A stretch of 64,000 nucleotides of DNA from assembly GCA_037039925.1 (NCBI GenBank), contig JAXRKP010000344.1:191021-255020 (forward strand), given 5' to 3'. This DNA is from Doris montereyensis (Eukaryota > Mollusca > Gastropoda > Nudibranchia > Dorididae). The translations under genes were made by a program, and so were the position numbers. Shown here one piece after another: positions 42,290 through 53,819 of the stretch. The notes below the pieces were generated by a model. That model was not told the origin of the DNA. It did no database searches and saw nothing but the letters and a program-made list of their open reading frames with translations. The stretch's first letter is position 1. The number at the start of each line of letters is the position of its first letter.

Positions 42290-45200
42290 CAAAAAGTTTT
42301 TTCTTTGTCTTTCTTTGTCAGATCCCATTCTACCTTTCAGTATATGGGTTCAGATGCTCGAGATGATCTTTCTCCAGGATGCCCTGTCCTGGCATTTCCT
42401 GTTTCCTTCCGAAAATGTTAAATTTCTATTCTTCAATGCCTCTTTTATATCTTCTTCCCACTTTCTCCGAGGTCTGCCTTTTGGACTTTTACCTTGGGCT
42501 TTAGCACTGTATACTGATTTAGCTATTCTATTGTCATTTATTCTGTTTACATGCCCAAACCATCTCAATTGATTTATTTCTATCTTAGTATTTATGCCAT
42601 CTGCTTTGGTTTGATCTCTTATTGTTGTGTTTCTGATATTGTCTCTTTTAGTTTTCCCCACTACTGTTCTTAGATATTTCATTTCAGCTGCCTGTACTCT
42701 ACTGTATTCTCTACTGTCTAAGGTCCAGGTTTCGCTGCCATAGAGGAGAGTGGGACAATACACTGTGTTGTATACTGCCATTTTGGTTTTTGTTGACAAT
42801 TCTTGTTTACCTATAAATGCCTTTCCTAGATGGTTATATATTGTATTTGACTTTTGGATTCTCTGGCTGATTTCTTCTCTCAGTTTTCCCTCTAAGTCAA
42901 TCATTACTCCTAGGTAATTGTAGCTTTGAACTTGTTCTAAATTCTCCCTGCCCAATTTAAGATTTTGTGTTTTAGCTTCCTAGTTACTAGCATTGTTTTG
43001 ATTTTCTTTGCATTTACTCTTTCCTCTTTTATTTAGTTCATTGTTCATTATGTTGACATTCGACTGAAGGTCTCTTTCTGATTTTCCAAACAACTAAATC
43101 ATGGGCAAATGAAAGCATTGATACATTTACTGGTTTGAGCTTCCACATACCTACATTCATTTTCTTCACTTTTGAGGATGCCTTTGCGACTGAATCCATA
43201 AATGTGATAAACAAAAGAGGACTTAGGATACACCTTGTTTTACCCCTATGTCTACATCAAATTCTGCAGATATGTTTCCAGCTACTCTCACTGCACATGT
43301 TGGTTTATTGTAAAAACTTTTAATGGCTTCTATAAAATTTTGCTCTACATTGTGTTCTTTTAAGGAATGCCATAGTTCGTCCCTCCGCACAGTGTCAAAT
43401 GCCTTGTCTAGATCTACAAAGCACAGGTGCAAGTGAATGTTTCTCTCAAGGAATTTTTCTATTATTTGTCTTATTGTAAATATGTGGTCTTGTACACTTC
43501 TTCCTGGTCAAAATCCACTCTGATGTTCTTCAATCTGATCCTCTACTCTTTTCCTTAGTCTCATTTCCAGTATCCTGGCATACATTTTTCCTCGTACGCT
43601 AAGTAGTGGCATCGCTCTATAGTTTGAGCAGTCCATAGTTGATCCTTTCTTATGTATTGGTACTACCGTTCCCTTTTTCCAGTCGTTTGACACCTGTTTG
43701 GACTTCTATGCTTGTTGGCATATTGCATGTAGTAGTTTGTCTGCCTCTCTGCCTTGGTTTTTAATAATTTCTGGATAAACTTGATCTGCTCCTGGGGCTT
43801 TTCCTAATTTCACTTTTCTTATAGCTGTTTGGATTTCTTCCATTGATATATCTCCATCTTCAGCTGTCTCCTCTGGATTACTTATTACTCTTACTAATTG
43901 ATCCTTACTCCTTGTTTCATATGTTCTGGAGGGATTATGTAATTGGTGAAAATACTTTTTCCACGCTTCCATGATTTGGCTGTCTTCTTTCACTATTTTT
44001 CCTTTGGCATTCTTAATTTGTCTATTGGGCATGCTTTGATCTTTCTCATGCTTTTCGTTGCCCCCTTAATTTGTCATATTGGGCATGCTTTGGTCTTTCT
44101 CATGCTTTCTTCTCCCCCCAGAACAGTTTTTGATTTCATTGATAGCTTTCTTGAAGTCTTTGTCCAAACTCTTCCGATTGTTCCTGTTTTGCTTTCCTAA
44201 CTTCCTCTTTGGCGATAGTTCTTTTATTCACATAATCTATCCTATCCTCTGGTCTCTGTTTGCAAATATTTCTTCCTGGCATCCTTCTTTTATTTGGTCT
44301 TAGTTTTGACATTCTCATTCGACCATGCTGTTCTTTTCCCATCCCTTTTAATTTATTTCCTACCACAGACCTCTTCAGTACAACTGAGGAGTGTTTCTTT
44401 ATACATTTGCCCCTTTTCTTCTATTGTGCTATCATTCAGATCCATCTGTCTTTCACTGATACATTTTTTTATTCTAGACTGGTATATCTCTTTTACTGTT
44501 GGTTTATTTAGTTCCTCTATTTTGAGTTTAGTAGCTTTCTTCTCTTTTCCTTTTGTGTTTGTTTTCTTCAGTTAGTAATCTCATTTTGGCAAGCACTTCA
44601 CTAAGTGATGGTAACTAAGTATTTCTGCTCCTCTGTTTACTCTTGCATCAATGTACTGTAAAAAAGGGAGCTGCTAACTATTATGTAGTCTATGATTGAC
44701 TGTTCACACCTGTCTTCATTAACTCTTGAGGAAAAAAGGTGTTGGCTATTTTCATGTTATTCTTTAGACAAAAATCTATTAGTCTCTCTCTATTTGGAGA
44801 AGTTATTGTCTCTCCTTCTTTACCTATATACTCCTCCTTTCTCTTTCGTTGCCTACTCTAGCGTTTAAATCTCCTAAAAGCATTAGTTCCTGTTTGTGGT
44901 TAATATTCTCTGCAGCTATTTGTAAATTGTTTTCGAAGGTATCTTTCTCTTTTTTAGTGGCGTCTTCGTTTGGTCCATAAGTTATTAATAATTTAATTTC
45001 TCATCCTTTTGGTTTAATATTTACCTCTAATAACTGTGGGCTTATAAATTTCCAGCTTTCTAGTAGCTTTTATGCACTAGGAGACCTACTTCTGCTCTAG
45101 CTCTATCTTTGACATCTGCTCCTGAGAATATTAAATTATTATTTGGTCCTACATTTTCTATTGCTTGTCCTTTTTTCTTTGTTTCTGTTATGGCCAAAAT

Positions 45201-45630
45201 GTCTACTTTGAATTTTTCCATTTCTTCAACTAATTCTAACTCTTTCCCCCATTTATTGCCCTAACATTCCATGTTCTTAAAATCACAGCCCGTGTTTGTT
45301 TCCATTTTTGTCGTTGAAAGATCAAGCCGGGTATATTATATTTATTTCTCTGCATCAGTTAGGTTTTGGATAAGCAGGGGATTAGCCCACTAGGTAGATG
45401 GTGGGGCTGCCACCTTGAGGCCCCTTACCAGGCCGTGTTATTTTCTGTCAGGGTTAACTCCCTTAGCCTTTGGTCAGTCAAGACCGATCTGCCAGGCAGC
45501 AGGTTGTTTTCTGTCAGGGTTAACTCCCTTAGCCTTTGGTCAGCCAAGACTGACCTGCAAGGCAGCCGGAGACTCGTGGAGGACGGGATTATCTACTCTC
45601 CGTACATGTGCTTACCTGCTCAATGCCCGG
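42290..45630 (-). mobile_element. Near full-length copy of the same non-LTR element, minus strand
   Basis: On the minus strand this has the same layout as the 53.8 kb copy: 5'UTR with two repeat units (45,430-45,570), endonuclease remnants (44.6-45.3 kb), reverse transcriptase (43.2-43.9 kb), and the C-terminal part with YGSETWTLDSREYSRVQ, HVNRINDNRIAKSVYSAK and KGRPRRKWEEDIKEA (42350-42955). The FADD catalytic motif reads FAHD here, so one metal-binding Asp is lost. A short duplication around CATATTGGGCATGCTTTG lies at 44,025-44,105. Flanks share an A5/T5-C motif, but a clean target duplication is not certain. It fills the intron between exons 8 and 9. Confidence 0.85.
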
Positions 45631-45870
45631 AAAAATCTTTTTCAATATCTTTAAAAGAGAAAAGAAAGAAAGGACTGAGAAAACGAAACCTGTTTTGAAT
45701 TTTCTTATACAATATTATTGTTAGTGGGAATTTTTGTGTGTATTTGGCAGTGGAGAAATTAATTATCTTTTGCGTGAAATGGGGCATTGGGAATACCTTG
45801 ATTTAGTGTTATGTCTAGACTGTTTTGTCAGGAATTGTTTATCCATTACTTGTGTATTTTCTATCTGCAG

Positions 45871-45924
45871 AAAAGACAAGAATGTGAATATTCATCAAGG
45901 TCGTGACGCATGCTCAGATGATGT
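45871..45924 (+). CDS. INSR: Insulin receptor exon 9: 54-base FnIII-1 exon
   Basis: This short exon reads KDKNVNIHQGRDACSDDV, corresponding to human YQNVTEFDGQDACGSNS. Its cysteine is the family cysteine that pairs the two alpha subunits. Acceptor ctatctgcag and donor GT|GTAAGT are strong, and the phases at both ends agree with exons 8 and 10. The intron before it is almost entirely one LINE copy. Confidence 0.88.
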
Positions 45925-47224
45925 GTAAGTTCATATGTTTTCAGAAACTTTCATCCTTGTTTTGAATCTGATGCCATCAATCATGTTATGCTTGAAACAG
46001 GCTTGGTTAGCAGGATGTGACAGGTTTTTTCATACAAAGTAAAGGTCACTTGCCAGTTTTACCTAAAGAGTTGATCAAATCCACCAATTTGTGCTGGGTT
46101 TATTGTTTTAGAGATTTTGCAGTTACATTGCAAAGTATTGAATTTTCTTTCTGACTATTGGTCTGCATATCGTGCAAACAAGAAGCCATGGAGGAGTATT
46201 GAATTGTTTTTCCCATTGGCCGTTTTGAGTTGTAAAGGAAAGCCAATGTCAAATTTTCATACACTTTTGGATTGCTATAGCCTAATCAATGTATACCTGA
46301 ATGGTACTTAATCTATTAATGTTGCACACACCATGAGAGTGGCTTTTCACCTCATCTATGTAAGATCATAAACAAAGCACAATTTATTATCTAACGAAAG
46401 TTTTGGTTTTCATTATAAGAGTAGCTGTGATTAAGTAGTGGTTTGCAAAAATAATAATTTCCACAGTAGAAAAAAACAGTGATGTTAAATATTGTCTTGA
46501 TGTGGTAATGTGTCTTCTCTGTCTTATCTGTATTTTTAAAATTTATATTAACTGTCTTCTTTTTTATCAGATGGACGATAAAAGAACAACAACCGGCAGA
46601 CACGCCAGGAGATAGGCAGTTGGGGCTCTTACCGCGACTTAAGCCGTATACCATGTATGCTGTCTATGTTCAAGCATATACATTGTCCACGGCCACACAT
46701 TCAGCCATGACCAATGTGCAGACATTCATCACTAATCCCTACTGTGAGTCTTATTGTAAATAAACTTTATCAACAAATACCTTATGGACAGATGAGCTTT
46801 TAACTATGCTTTGTAGAAATAAAGATCTCTTTTGTATATGATTAGTCTTGGCAAATTTGTGTTTAAGAACTTAAAGTGGCAATAGCTAACACCTTTTTCA
46901 AAGACAAAATCAAACAAGAATTCCAAGAAGCCTCCAAAGGGAAACTTAATTTCTGAGGCTCATTCCTTTTCCCATTCCCTAAATTGTCAAAGAGAACACA
47001 TGTTTTTCAGCAGTAATTACAGTCGACTTGTTTGGGATTTTATTTGAGTTTCCATGGTGTGTCTTATCACAATGATTTCTGTCACTAATTTAATTTCAAT
47101 TTTGTGTGTGTGTTTTTACAACAAATTGATTTGAAGACAAAGCATGCAGAACCAAATTTAATTATTCATCCTTTGTACAGTTTTTCTCCCCTGAAACCAG
47201 TTTGTGCTTTCTTCTCCTGATCAG
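45925..47224. other. Introns around exon 10
   Basis: AT-rich and non-coding apart from exon 10. Nothing recognised. Confidence 0.55.
46571..46743 (+). CDS. INSR: Insulin receptor exon 10: end of FnIII-1
   Basis: It opens with VWTIKE (human SWTVVD), then has LGLLPRLKPYTMYAVYVQAYT and VQTFITNPY, which match human GLKPWTQYAIFVKT and VQTDATNPS. The frame is open across the whole exon, and both split codons agree with the neighbours (in phase 2, out phase 1 at T|GTGAGT). Confidence 0.92.
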
Positions 47225-47393
47225 ATCCATCGAACCAAGAGACTTGAAGGTGACGGCCAACAGTCCTCAGAGTTGCGCGTGGCCTGGAAGCCACCCACAA
47301 GCCCAAACGGCAACGTAACCCACTACAGGCTGGCGTATTTGAAGCAAACTATCAACCCAGAGTTGTTTGAACAAAGAAACTACTGTGTGGACC
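47225..47393 (+). CDS. INSR: Insulin receptor exon 11: start of FnIII-2, two frame breaks
   Basis: Segments are PRDLKVTANS, then in another frame SELRVAWKPPTSPNGNVTHY and ELFEQRNYCVD. These match human LDPISVSN, ILKWKPPSDPNGNITHY and ELFELDYCLKG. The frames join if each of two CC pairs, at 47235-47236 and 47265-47266, is one C longer. Acceptor cctgatcag and donor C|GTAAGG are intact. A probable solo LTR begins 41 bases after the donor. Confidence 0.88.
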
Positions 47394-47434
47394 GTAAGGA
47401 TTAGCTGCTAACGTTTATGAATTATCTTTCTTGT

Positions 47435-48988
47435 AAAAGTCACGACACTGAAAACCTTGGCTGGCTGCTTGTCAGGTTGAGCTGATTGAGATCAGCAGCC
47501 GATCAGGGGAAAGTGTGTGCTTTATCTGTCTCGGCAACCACGGAAACACTGACTGAATGTCAGCTGAGAGATGCGGTGCAGCTGCTGCCCGATGGCGCTT
47601 CAAACTATGTTGTCATAAAAAAGAAACGCATTTATTAATATCTTAAAAACTTAAGGTACAAAAGGGGGAAAAAAACAGAATTGAAATCTTCATACCTTGA
47701 TTTATTGACCGCTACAGAATCAGAGTAAGAATTTGGTTGAAAAGTACTCACTCACAACATCACAAAATCAAAATATAAACCTCTTCTTATGAAACATGGG
47801 CGATAAGACGTAGAAAGGATTTGAAGTCACATAGAAATAATATGCGTTTTTTTGTGTGAACAGTATAATACTCTGACAAACTGCTTCTCGGTCTATGGCT
47901 GGGTAGTGATTAACGCCTTATGTTATACTTATGTGATACTGGTGAGTAACGGGTGAGGATGAGAAACGTCGGAGGTCTGCAGGACAAACGATGTAGAAGA
48001 TGTAGTGGTACTGAGTAGCACACTGTACTGTGATGGCTCACCGAGCCTAGGACAAATTTGAATAGATCCAATTCCAAGACAAATAGTTGGTGGTTGGTGA
48101 CATCTTTAATGATTTATTTATTCATGAAAAAGTATTCCCTCAATCGGAGGTACATCTAGTGGACGTATGAAAATAATACAACGGTCTCTCAGTTCATCTC
48201 TGGCCCAGCCCGTCTCCGGGTTCCCGCAAATTCTTGGTGGGCGTCTCTCTCAAATTTCTTCCAAGTCCTTTTCTATTCTCTCCTATATCGCCCTGGCGAC
48301 CTCTTTATATAGGCATTGCGCGGACGTCTAAGAAAGCTCCTACGCCACATGCCAGCCAAAACCATCTATATTCCAACTGAGAGACCAGCAGTGAAATAAC
48401 ATCAATACAATAATAACAGCATGCTGAGCTTGGTCTAACATTATGAAATGTACACCAGTGCATGGGGACAACATGTGCTACATTCTGACAAAGTTTCAAT
48501 ATCTAACTTGCTTTAATTTCCACATAAAATAGATTTAAGGATGAGCTAAGGGTGTTAAGACCATAAACAAGTTGCGAAAATAGTTAAAATAAAAGGCTAC
48601 AAAAGAAAAATCGTTATGAAAATAATGTTAATGAGAAGTCTTTATCTCCACAATCCACAAATATCAATCGTTCATCCATCAATCTACTAAGTAAGCCACA
48701 AATAGACTAAAACCATTAACACACTAGCATACTTTACTAAGCACATATATAGTAAAGCAATGCATTCTACTAAATCAGAACTTCTGTGTCTCGTTGGCTT
48801 GACCTAATAAGGGCGTAGCACACTTGTGCTACAATCACAAAGCTAGGCTACAGGCTTAGCCCTACAGCGAGTCGATATCAATACAATATTATTTGGGTCT
48901 GGTTGTGGGCCTGGGTGGATGATTTACACACACACACACAGGTCTACCCATTCGTCGGGGCGCACTCGTCAGGGGGCGCACTGTTACA
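47435..48988 (-). mobile_element. Probable solo LTR (minus strand) with CTTGT target duplication
   Basis: On the minus strand it starts TGTAACAGTGCGCCCCCTGA, a start common in Gypsy LTRs. It has a TATATAAAG box near 48,305-48,315 and AATAAATAAA near 48,115. The 5-mer CTTGT occurs directly on both sides (47430-47434 and 48989-48993). No gag or pol lies beside it, which suggests a solo LTR. The far end does not finish in the usual CA, so its exact limit is uncertain. A fold-back element is nested at 47,603-47,876. Confidence 0.45.
47603..47876 (-). mobile_element. Short inverted-repeat element (family E), copy 3, nested in the solo LTR
   Basis: On the minus strand it has CGCATATTATTTCTATGTGA, the core GTCAATAAATCAAGGTATGA and the end AATGCGTTTC, as in copies 1 and 2. 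Confidence 0.6.
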
Positions 48989-49050
48989 CTTGTGTGGTAT
49001 ACACATGTGAACTTTACTATTATGAGTAAAAATGATGACCAAGAGCTGAT

Positions 49051-49320
49051 TCATTTAAACACAAGACAAACAAAAATAGTTGGGAAGCATAGGCTATCAA
49101 CAAACAATCTCCAATCCTTTCTTTCCTGGGCCATCCTCTCCATAGATTTCCATGTCTGCCCCGTTTTCTTCATCTCTCCCTCCAGCTCTCTTTTCCATGT
49201 AGCCCTTGGCCGGCCCCTCGTTCTTTTACCCTGTGGGTTCCATGTTGGGCTCTGTCTTGTTATTGTGTTGGGGTCCTTTCTGAGCGTGTCTCCATCATGT
49301 ATGGCATACATAATTTGTTG
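49051..49320 (-). mobile_element. 3' end of a different LINE, next to a receptor splice acceptor
   Basis: The minus strand reads DTLRKDPNTITRQSPTWNPQ, then GKRTRGRPRATWKRELEGEM and an ERKDWRLFVDSLC ending. This is the common C-terminus of another group of LINE polymerases (GKRKRGRP...TWRR...DR..WR..V..LC). The rest of the element is absent (5' truncation). It ends about 10 bases before the T-run that serves as the pyrimidine tract of exon 12. Confidence 0.75.
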
Positions 49321-49344
49321 GGTTTTTTTTTTTCACTTTCAAAG

Positions 49345-49525
49345 CTGTGTTGCCACCAAAGAAAAAGATCATACCCAAAGAAGAAGAGAAAGAGAAAAGC
49401 ACCAACAGATCAGCCAACTGCTGTACGTGTCCCAAGTCCAAAGAGGAATTGGCAGCAGAGGCCAGGAAGAAAGAAATCGAGGTGTACTTTGAAAACTATC
49501 TGCAAAATAACATCTACTGTAAACG
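49345..49525 (+). CDS. INSR: Insulin receptor exon 12: insert domain with CCTC cluster and alpha-CT-like helix
   Basis: After a Lys/Glu-rich stretch the exon encodes NCCTCPKSKEEL, matching human ECCSCPKTD. In the human receptor these cysteines form inter-alpha-chain disulfides. It then encodes IEVYFENYLQNNIYCKR, which matches human TFEDYLHNVVFVPR, the alpha-CT helix that forms part of the primary hormone-binding site. The frame is fully open. The acceptor tttcaaag follows a T10 run that abuts a LINE 3' fragment. Donor CG|GTGAGA leaves phase 2, which fits exon 13. Confidence 0.92.
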
Positions 49526-50342
49526 GTGAGACAAGTGTTGTGATGGAGGATACTGATATGCAATGTTTTTAGACATGGGAAAAGATGTGATGAGCAATTT
49601 CGATGAATAGTAGCCACATTTTTCGGCCCATAACATAAAGTAACTTTTTTATATAATCTTCTTGTGTTGGCAAGATTTTCCCAGTGATGTTTTTTTCAAA
49701 GGTGTATTTTAAGATTCATAACACTCCTGAGTTATAGATTGTTAAATATACCACAGTGGTCATCACTTATAAGGAGGCCAGTGATAAATAACATGTTCTT
49801 CTATCCGATAACAAAGGGGTATGGGCACATCAGTACCATATGCATAGCCTGCCATCTGGTGTGTAAAAAAGGTATACATTTAGTGTGACTTTTTTGGCTT
49901 CAAGTCTGTCAGTCTGTATTTATCTTCAAAAGTACTGTATCTATTGTTTTTCCAAGAAACCCTAAATTAACGACAAAGACTCAGAAAATTGGGGTGAAAA
50001 TCTGGAGATGCAAATATGAGTTGACAAAAATGCTGTCTTAATTCAGGTCACACTGTCAATGTTTTCTAAAACATTACGATTACAGTAGTCGTTCAAGGTA
50101 GAATTAGTTTGCGGGGTCACAGTCTGTTTTTGGATTTGAAAAGGTTGACAGCTATGCTCATGTAATACATTACATTGAAGCAACATTCATTTAATGTGGT
50201 GTAAGGGAAATCAGCAGGTTTAATTTTTATACACACACTGTACTGTTTGAAGTATGCTTTTTCTTGCGATAAAGTGCACAGAACTAACACAAGCATAAGC
50301 ACATATAAGTTAATGATGTCATTTGCTAAAATCTTTTATCAG

Positions 50343-50612
50343 GTATGATGAGCTGCCCGACGGAGTTGATCCTGATGGTTTTGGCTACACAATTGATGAG
50401 CTTGCAGACAGCGACTTAATTAGAAATAAGACAATGGTTAGTCAGAAACCACCATATGACTGGATGGACCAACTAAACGAGAGGCTTAAGCGGACAAAAA
50501 AGTTGAAAATGACAGCCGAAATTATGATGATACTTTGATAGGAACAGTTGAAGTATTCGGCTTGGAAGCAGTCATCGGCAACTTGGATCCCTTTTCAGAA
50601 TATATCATAGAG
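50343..50612 (+). CDS. INSR: Insulin receptor exon 13: insert domain with RLKR furin site, into FnIII-2
   Basis: The exon has an acidic stretch (YDELPDGVDPDGFGYTIDEL), then NERLKRTKK. The RLKR at 50482-50493 fits the furin rule R-X-K/R-R and lies where human INSR has RKRR at the alpha/beta cleavage. Next come TVEVFGLEAVIGNLDPFSEY and IIE (human LVISGLRHFTGYRIE). The frame breaks in the A-run 50519-50521 and resumes if one A is added. Donor GAG|GTAAGT is intact. Confidence 0.9.
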
Positions 50613-51129
50613 GTAAGTTTTTTGTTTCTTTGAATCTTAATTTGATTGATTTGTTGTTATCTATCTTTGCGGGCTAAGGTGGTATGGAAGTGTAGGACTC
50701 TTTCAGGAAGACAGATGGTCCAGGATTTAGATCTGGACACACATGTAAATATTATTTAATATTAACTCTGATTATTGACAAATGTTTTTAAACTCTTGTA
50801 TATATCATATCGTTCACATTAAAGATGCATTGGTAGTTTTAGCAGGGCAAGTTCAGAACTCCTACTACAACACAAAGATGGTAGATATGGATGAAAAAAC
50901 TGGTCTTATTTTTGTTGTTGTAATGCTCTATAATCTCACTGTAAAGACGGAATGAAGACATTTCATAAGTATGAAATGTAGAAATAATGCGGTATGTAGA
51001 AAACCTGAAGAAGAAGAAAAGAGAGGAAAACTAGAGGCTACCTTACAGCCAGGTTGTATGTATACCAGTAGCCTTAACGAACAGGCAAAACAAATTTATT
51101 CCCTGAACAGTAGACTGGTAGGCCACACT

Positions 51130-51172
51130 GGTCTGCTGTAGGCCACACTGGTCTGCTGTAGGCCACCCACAC
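51130..51172. repeat. 21 bp tandem duplication
   Basis: GGTCTGCTGTAGGCCACACT is repeated twice with a partial third unit. Confidence 0.85.
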
Positions 51173-51653
51173 ATACGTGGATGATATACATTTATGTTTA
51201 GATGGAGTGAGAAAAAACACAAGCAACTATATAATGTGTGCAGACGACAACAGGCTATCTTGCTACTGTGCAGAAATATTACTATTTCGTTTAGATGTGT
51301 GTGTGAGAAAGATTCATGTAAACGCAATTTTTACACAACCAGTCACACCTATATTGAATTGTCCGGAGTGAAATATATTTTCACGCAGCTTAGATTGATT
51401 ATTTACGCACGTTTTGTTTGATCAAAAGTAATAACCAATAATGATTAAGAGCAATATATGTCAGCAGATATTTACATTTAGAGTTTAATTGACAGCGTAG
51501 CACAGAAGTTATACGCCAACAAGTGGGCACAGCAGTTCTAGGTTTAAATAAAAAAATATCTCACACATGATTCTGCACAAATAGGAAAGAAAAAGTGCTA
51601 CTTTCAAAAAACTTTATTCTTCAAAGGAATTTGTTGTCTTTATATTGTCATAG

Positions 51654-51741
51654 GTTCAAGCCTGCCATAATACCAACACAGGTATTCAAACAAAGCTTTG
51701 CAGCAATCAAGCAATCACTGCAGGAAGGACAAAGGCAATAT
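51654..51741 (+). CDS. INSR: Insulin receptor exon 14: end of FnIII-2
   Basis: The exon reads VQACHNTNTGIQTKLCSNQ and AITAGRTKA, matching human LQACNQDTPEERCSVA and AYVSARTMPEA. It is open, starts in phase 0 after exon 13 and leaves in phase 1 at T|GTAAGT. Exon 15 needs a phase 2 partner, so one base is missing at this boundary. Confidence 0.87.
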
Positions 51742-52027
51742 GTAAGTAGCTCTCACATGTTTTAAGTCCCATGCATACATTGATTTATCATGAATCCGTG
51801 AAGGCCTGCCTTTGTTATGAGACATTTTGTTTTAAGTTGATTCCTTTTGCTTCATCATAAACCTGTTGGAAGATCTTGTCTTTACTTGAATGAATGCCAA
51901 GAGCAGTGATTAAAGTTAATAGGCACACCAACATGTTTTTAAGTCAGCAAGTAGGAACTGTGCTCATGACTGATTTCTTGACAATTGTCATGTTCTTTTA
52001 TATCAAAATTAAAACAACCACCTACAC

Positions 52028-52058
<31 letters not shown>

Positions 52059-52126
52059 CATACATACATACATACATACATACATACATACATACATACA
52101 TACATACATACATACATACATACATT
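52028..52126. repeat. (CATA)n microsatellite
   Basis: About 24 perfect units in the intron between exons 14 and 15. Confidence 0.95.
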
Positions 52127-52670
52127 ACTAAATACATGCACACATGCTTAACCCAAGAAGCGTGCAGGACTTACATGTACATTTTTTGTTTGTTTTTTTT
52201 ACCTGAGAAGCGCGCAGGATGTACATGTATGTTTTCTCTCTCGTTTTTGAGGGTGTGGCCAGGCCTAGCCAGACCGAGGCCTGGCCTGCTTCGCCCATCA
52301 CTTACCACACCTCTTACCGATGATCTTTATGTTCAATTTCATTCATGGTGCGCATTGTCGTATTGATTGTTGGAAGTAAAGCCATCATAGTTATGAAGAA
52401 CATCACAATATCTAGATCATATTTCCACTTTATAATGTAAAGATTCATCTAATCTTATATGGTCTTGCTATGTGCACCGATGTCGGGTGGGAAGACGCAT
52501 GTTGAATTTCCCTTTTCCAGGAAATCAATGTGGGACCTAGCATTTCTAGGATGCGAACCCGGGAATAGGCAACCGATGCAAATTCAACATCCTGGTGCAG
52601 TTTTAAGTTGATGAGGTTGTTTAAGTTGTCAAAATGTGGTTGCTCATGTGTTTTCCCATCTTCATTTCAG

Positions 52671-52827
52671 GAAATTGGACATGATCAACGAGTCTACAAT
52701 AGCCTCTGAGGCTGTAACCAATACTTCTGGTGACATTCTTATTAAGTGGGACCCGCCAAGCAATCCCAATGGTCTTATTTTGATGTACAACGTGTTTTAC
52801 AAAAGAACTCGCAGCAATCAACAAAAC
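52671..52827 (+). CDS. INSR: Insulin receptor exon 15: start of FnIII-3
   Basis: The exon contains ILIKWDPPSNPNGLILMYNV and FYKRTRSNQQN. These match human [20 protein letters not shown] and SYRRYGDEE. NEST and NTS are possible N-glycosylation sites. Acceptor catttcag and donor AAC|GTGAGT are good, and the frame is open over the exon. Confidence 0.9.
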
Positions 52828-52977
52828 GTGAGTGTTTTGATGTCATGATTTCTCCAACATCCCATTTCTTTTTATGCCTATGCTCTCCTTATATATATAC
52901 AGCACATTACCAACTCATGTTCTTTTATTTTCAACAAGTGTAAATGTTGTTTTTCTTCTCTTTTTTTACACAAACAG

Positions 52978-53146
52978 ATTGTCCCACAGCAGATATGCAT
53001 CCGTCAAAGCCAGTATCGCACGTACAATGGTTGCCGCCTGGCAGGGCTGGAACCTGGTAATTGGACTTTCCAGATCAATGCTGTTTCTCTGGCAGGAAAC
53101 TTGTCAAAAACCAGCGAGCATTATTTTATTATTCCAAACCCTCCGG
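52978..53146 (+). CDS. INSR: Insulin receptor exon 16: end of FnIII-3
   Basis: The exon reads CIRQSQYRTYNGCRLAGL, EPGNWTFQINAVSLAGN and HYFIIPNPPG, matching human CVSRKHFALERGCRLRGL, SPGNYSVRIRATSLAGN and TYFYVTD. It is fully open, in phase 0 and out phase 1 at G|GTAAGT, agreeing with both neighbours. NWT and NLS are possible glycosylation sites. A full-length LINE sits in the following intron. Confidence 0.94.
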
Positions 53147-53819
53147 GTAAGTGGAAATGTGTTGAGTGTTAATTCATGCATTGTGGATTCAGTTCTGGAA
53201 TCTGCTTCGATTTGAATCATTAGTGATAATCCTGAAAGGTATTTTTGAGAGACCCTTACAGAAGCCATTTCATTTCTGGAGCTAAAAGCACATAATATCG
53301 TCTCTAAAGTCCACCAATTTAGCACCATATGTGCGCAGTTTTTAGAATTTTTCAGCTTTACATCTCGGTCATGTTCCTTTTAAATTGACCTCAATTTTTG
53401 AAAAATCAATCACTCTGTTTTTCAACTGAAAGAAAGTTAGGTATTAAAACGGCAAACAAAAATCATATGTGTTTGCTGCAACCCTCTTATTCAGTTGTGT
53501 CATGAAAACTCATCACTGTGTTCAGAGATTCATTCAATAATGTTTGTGCATATTACTGGTAAAGTAGGCTGACTAGATTTGGAGCTATGTCCTAAGTAGT
53601 GAAATAGTTGTGCAGTCCAGTAAGTCGATCCTTTTACTTTGTTGCAACAGTTTACTAGAAAAAACATGACATATCTCAAATGCAAAATATTAGACAATCC
53701 CTGAAACACTTTTTTTTTTTTTCCTTCACAGGGCCTGTCAAAATGAAATGATCAAATTTGTTATCAATGTTCCTCCTTTAAAAAAAAAAAATGTTTTTGT
53801 TCCTTTTGCATTCAATCCT

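Larger units (their letters stand above)
49526..52670. other. Introns around exons 13 and 14
   Basis: Non-coding. They contain the 21 bp tandem repeat (51.13 kb), the (CATA)n array (52.03 kb), a palindromic GGCCAGGCCTAGCC / GAGGCCTGGCCTG patch near 52,255-52,290 and a short repeat around AAGCG.GCAGGA..TACATGTA (52,157-52,230). Confidence 0.55.

Noticed and set aside
42267..42572. Plus-strand frames over the 42-45 kb and 62.6-64 kb regions
   Set aside because: They are antisense shadows of the minus-strand LINE coding regions.
51894..52151. Thr-Tyr-Ile-His repeat frame
   Set aside because: It is the (CATA)n microsatellite read in frame.
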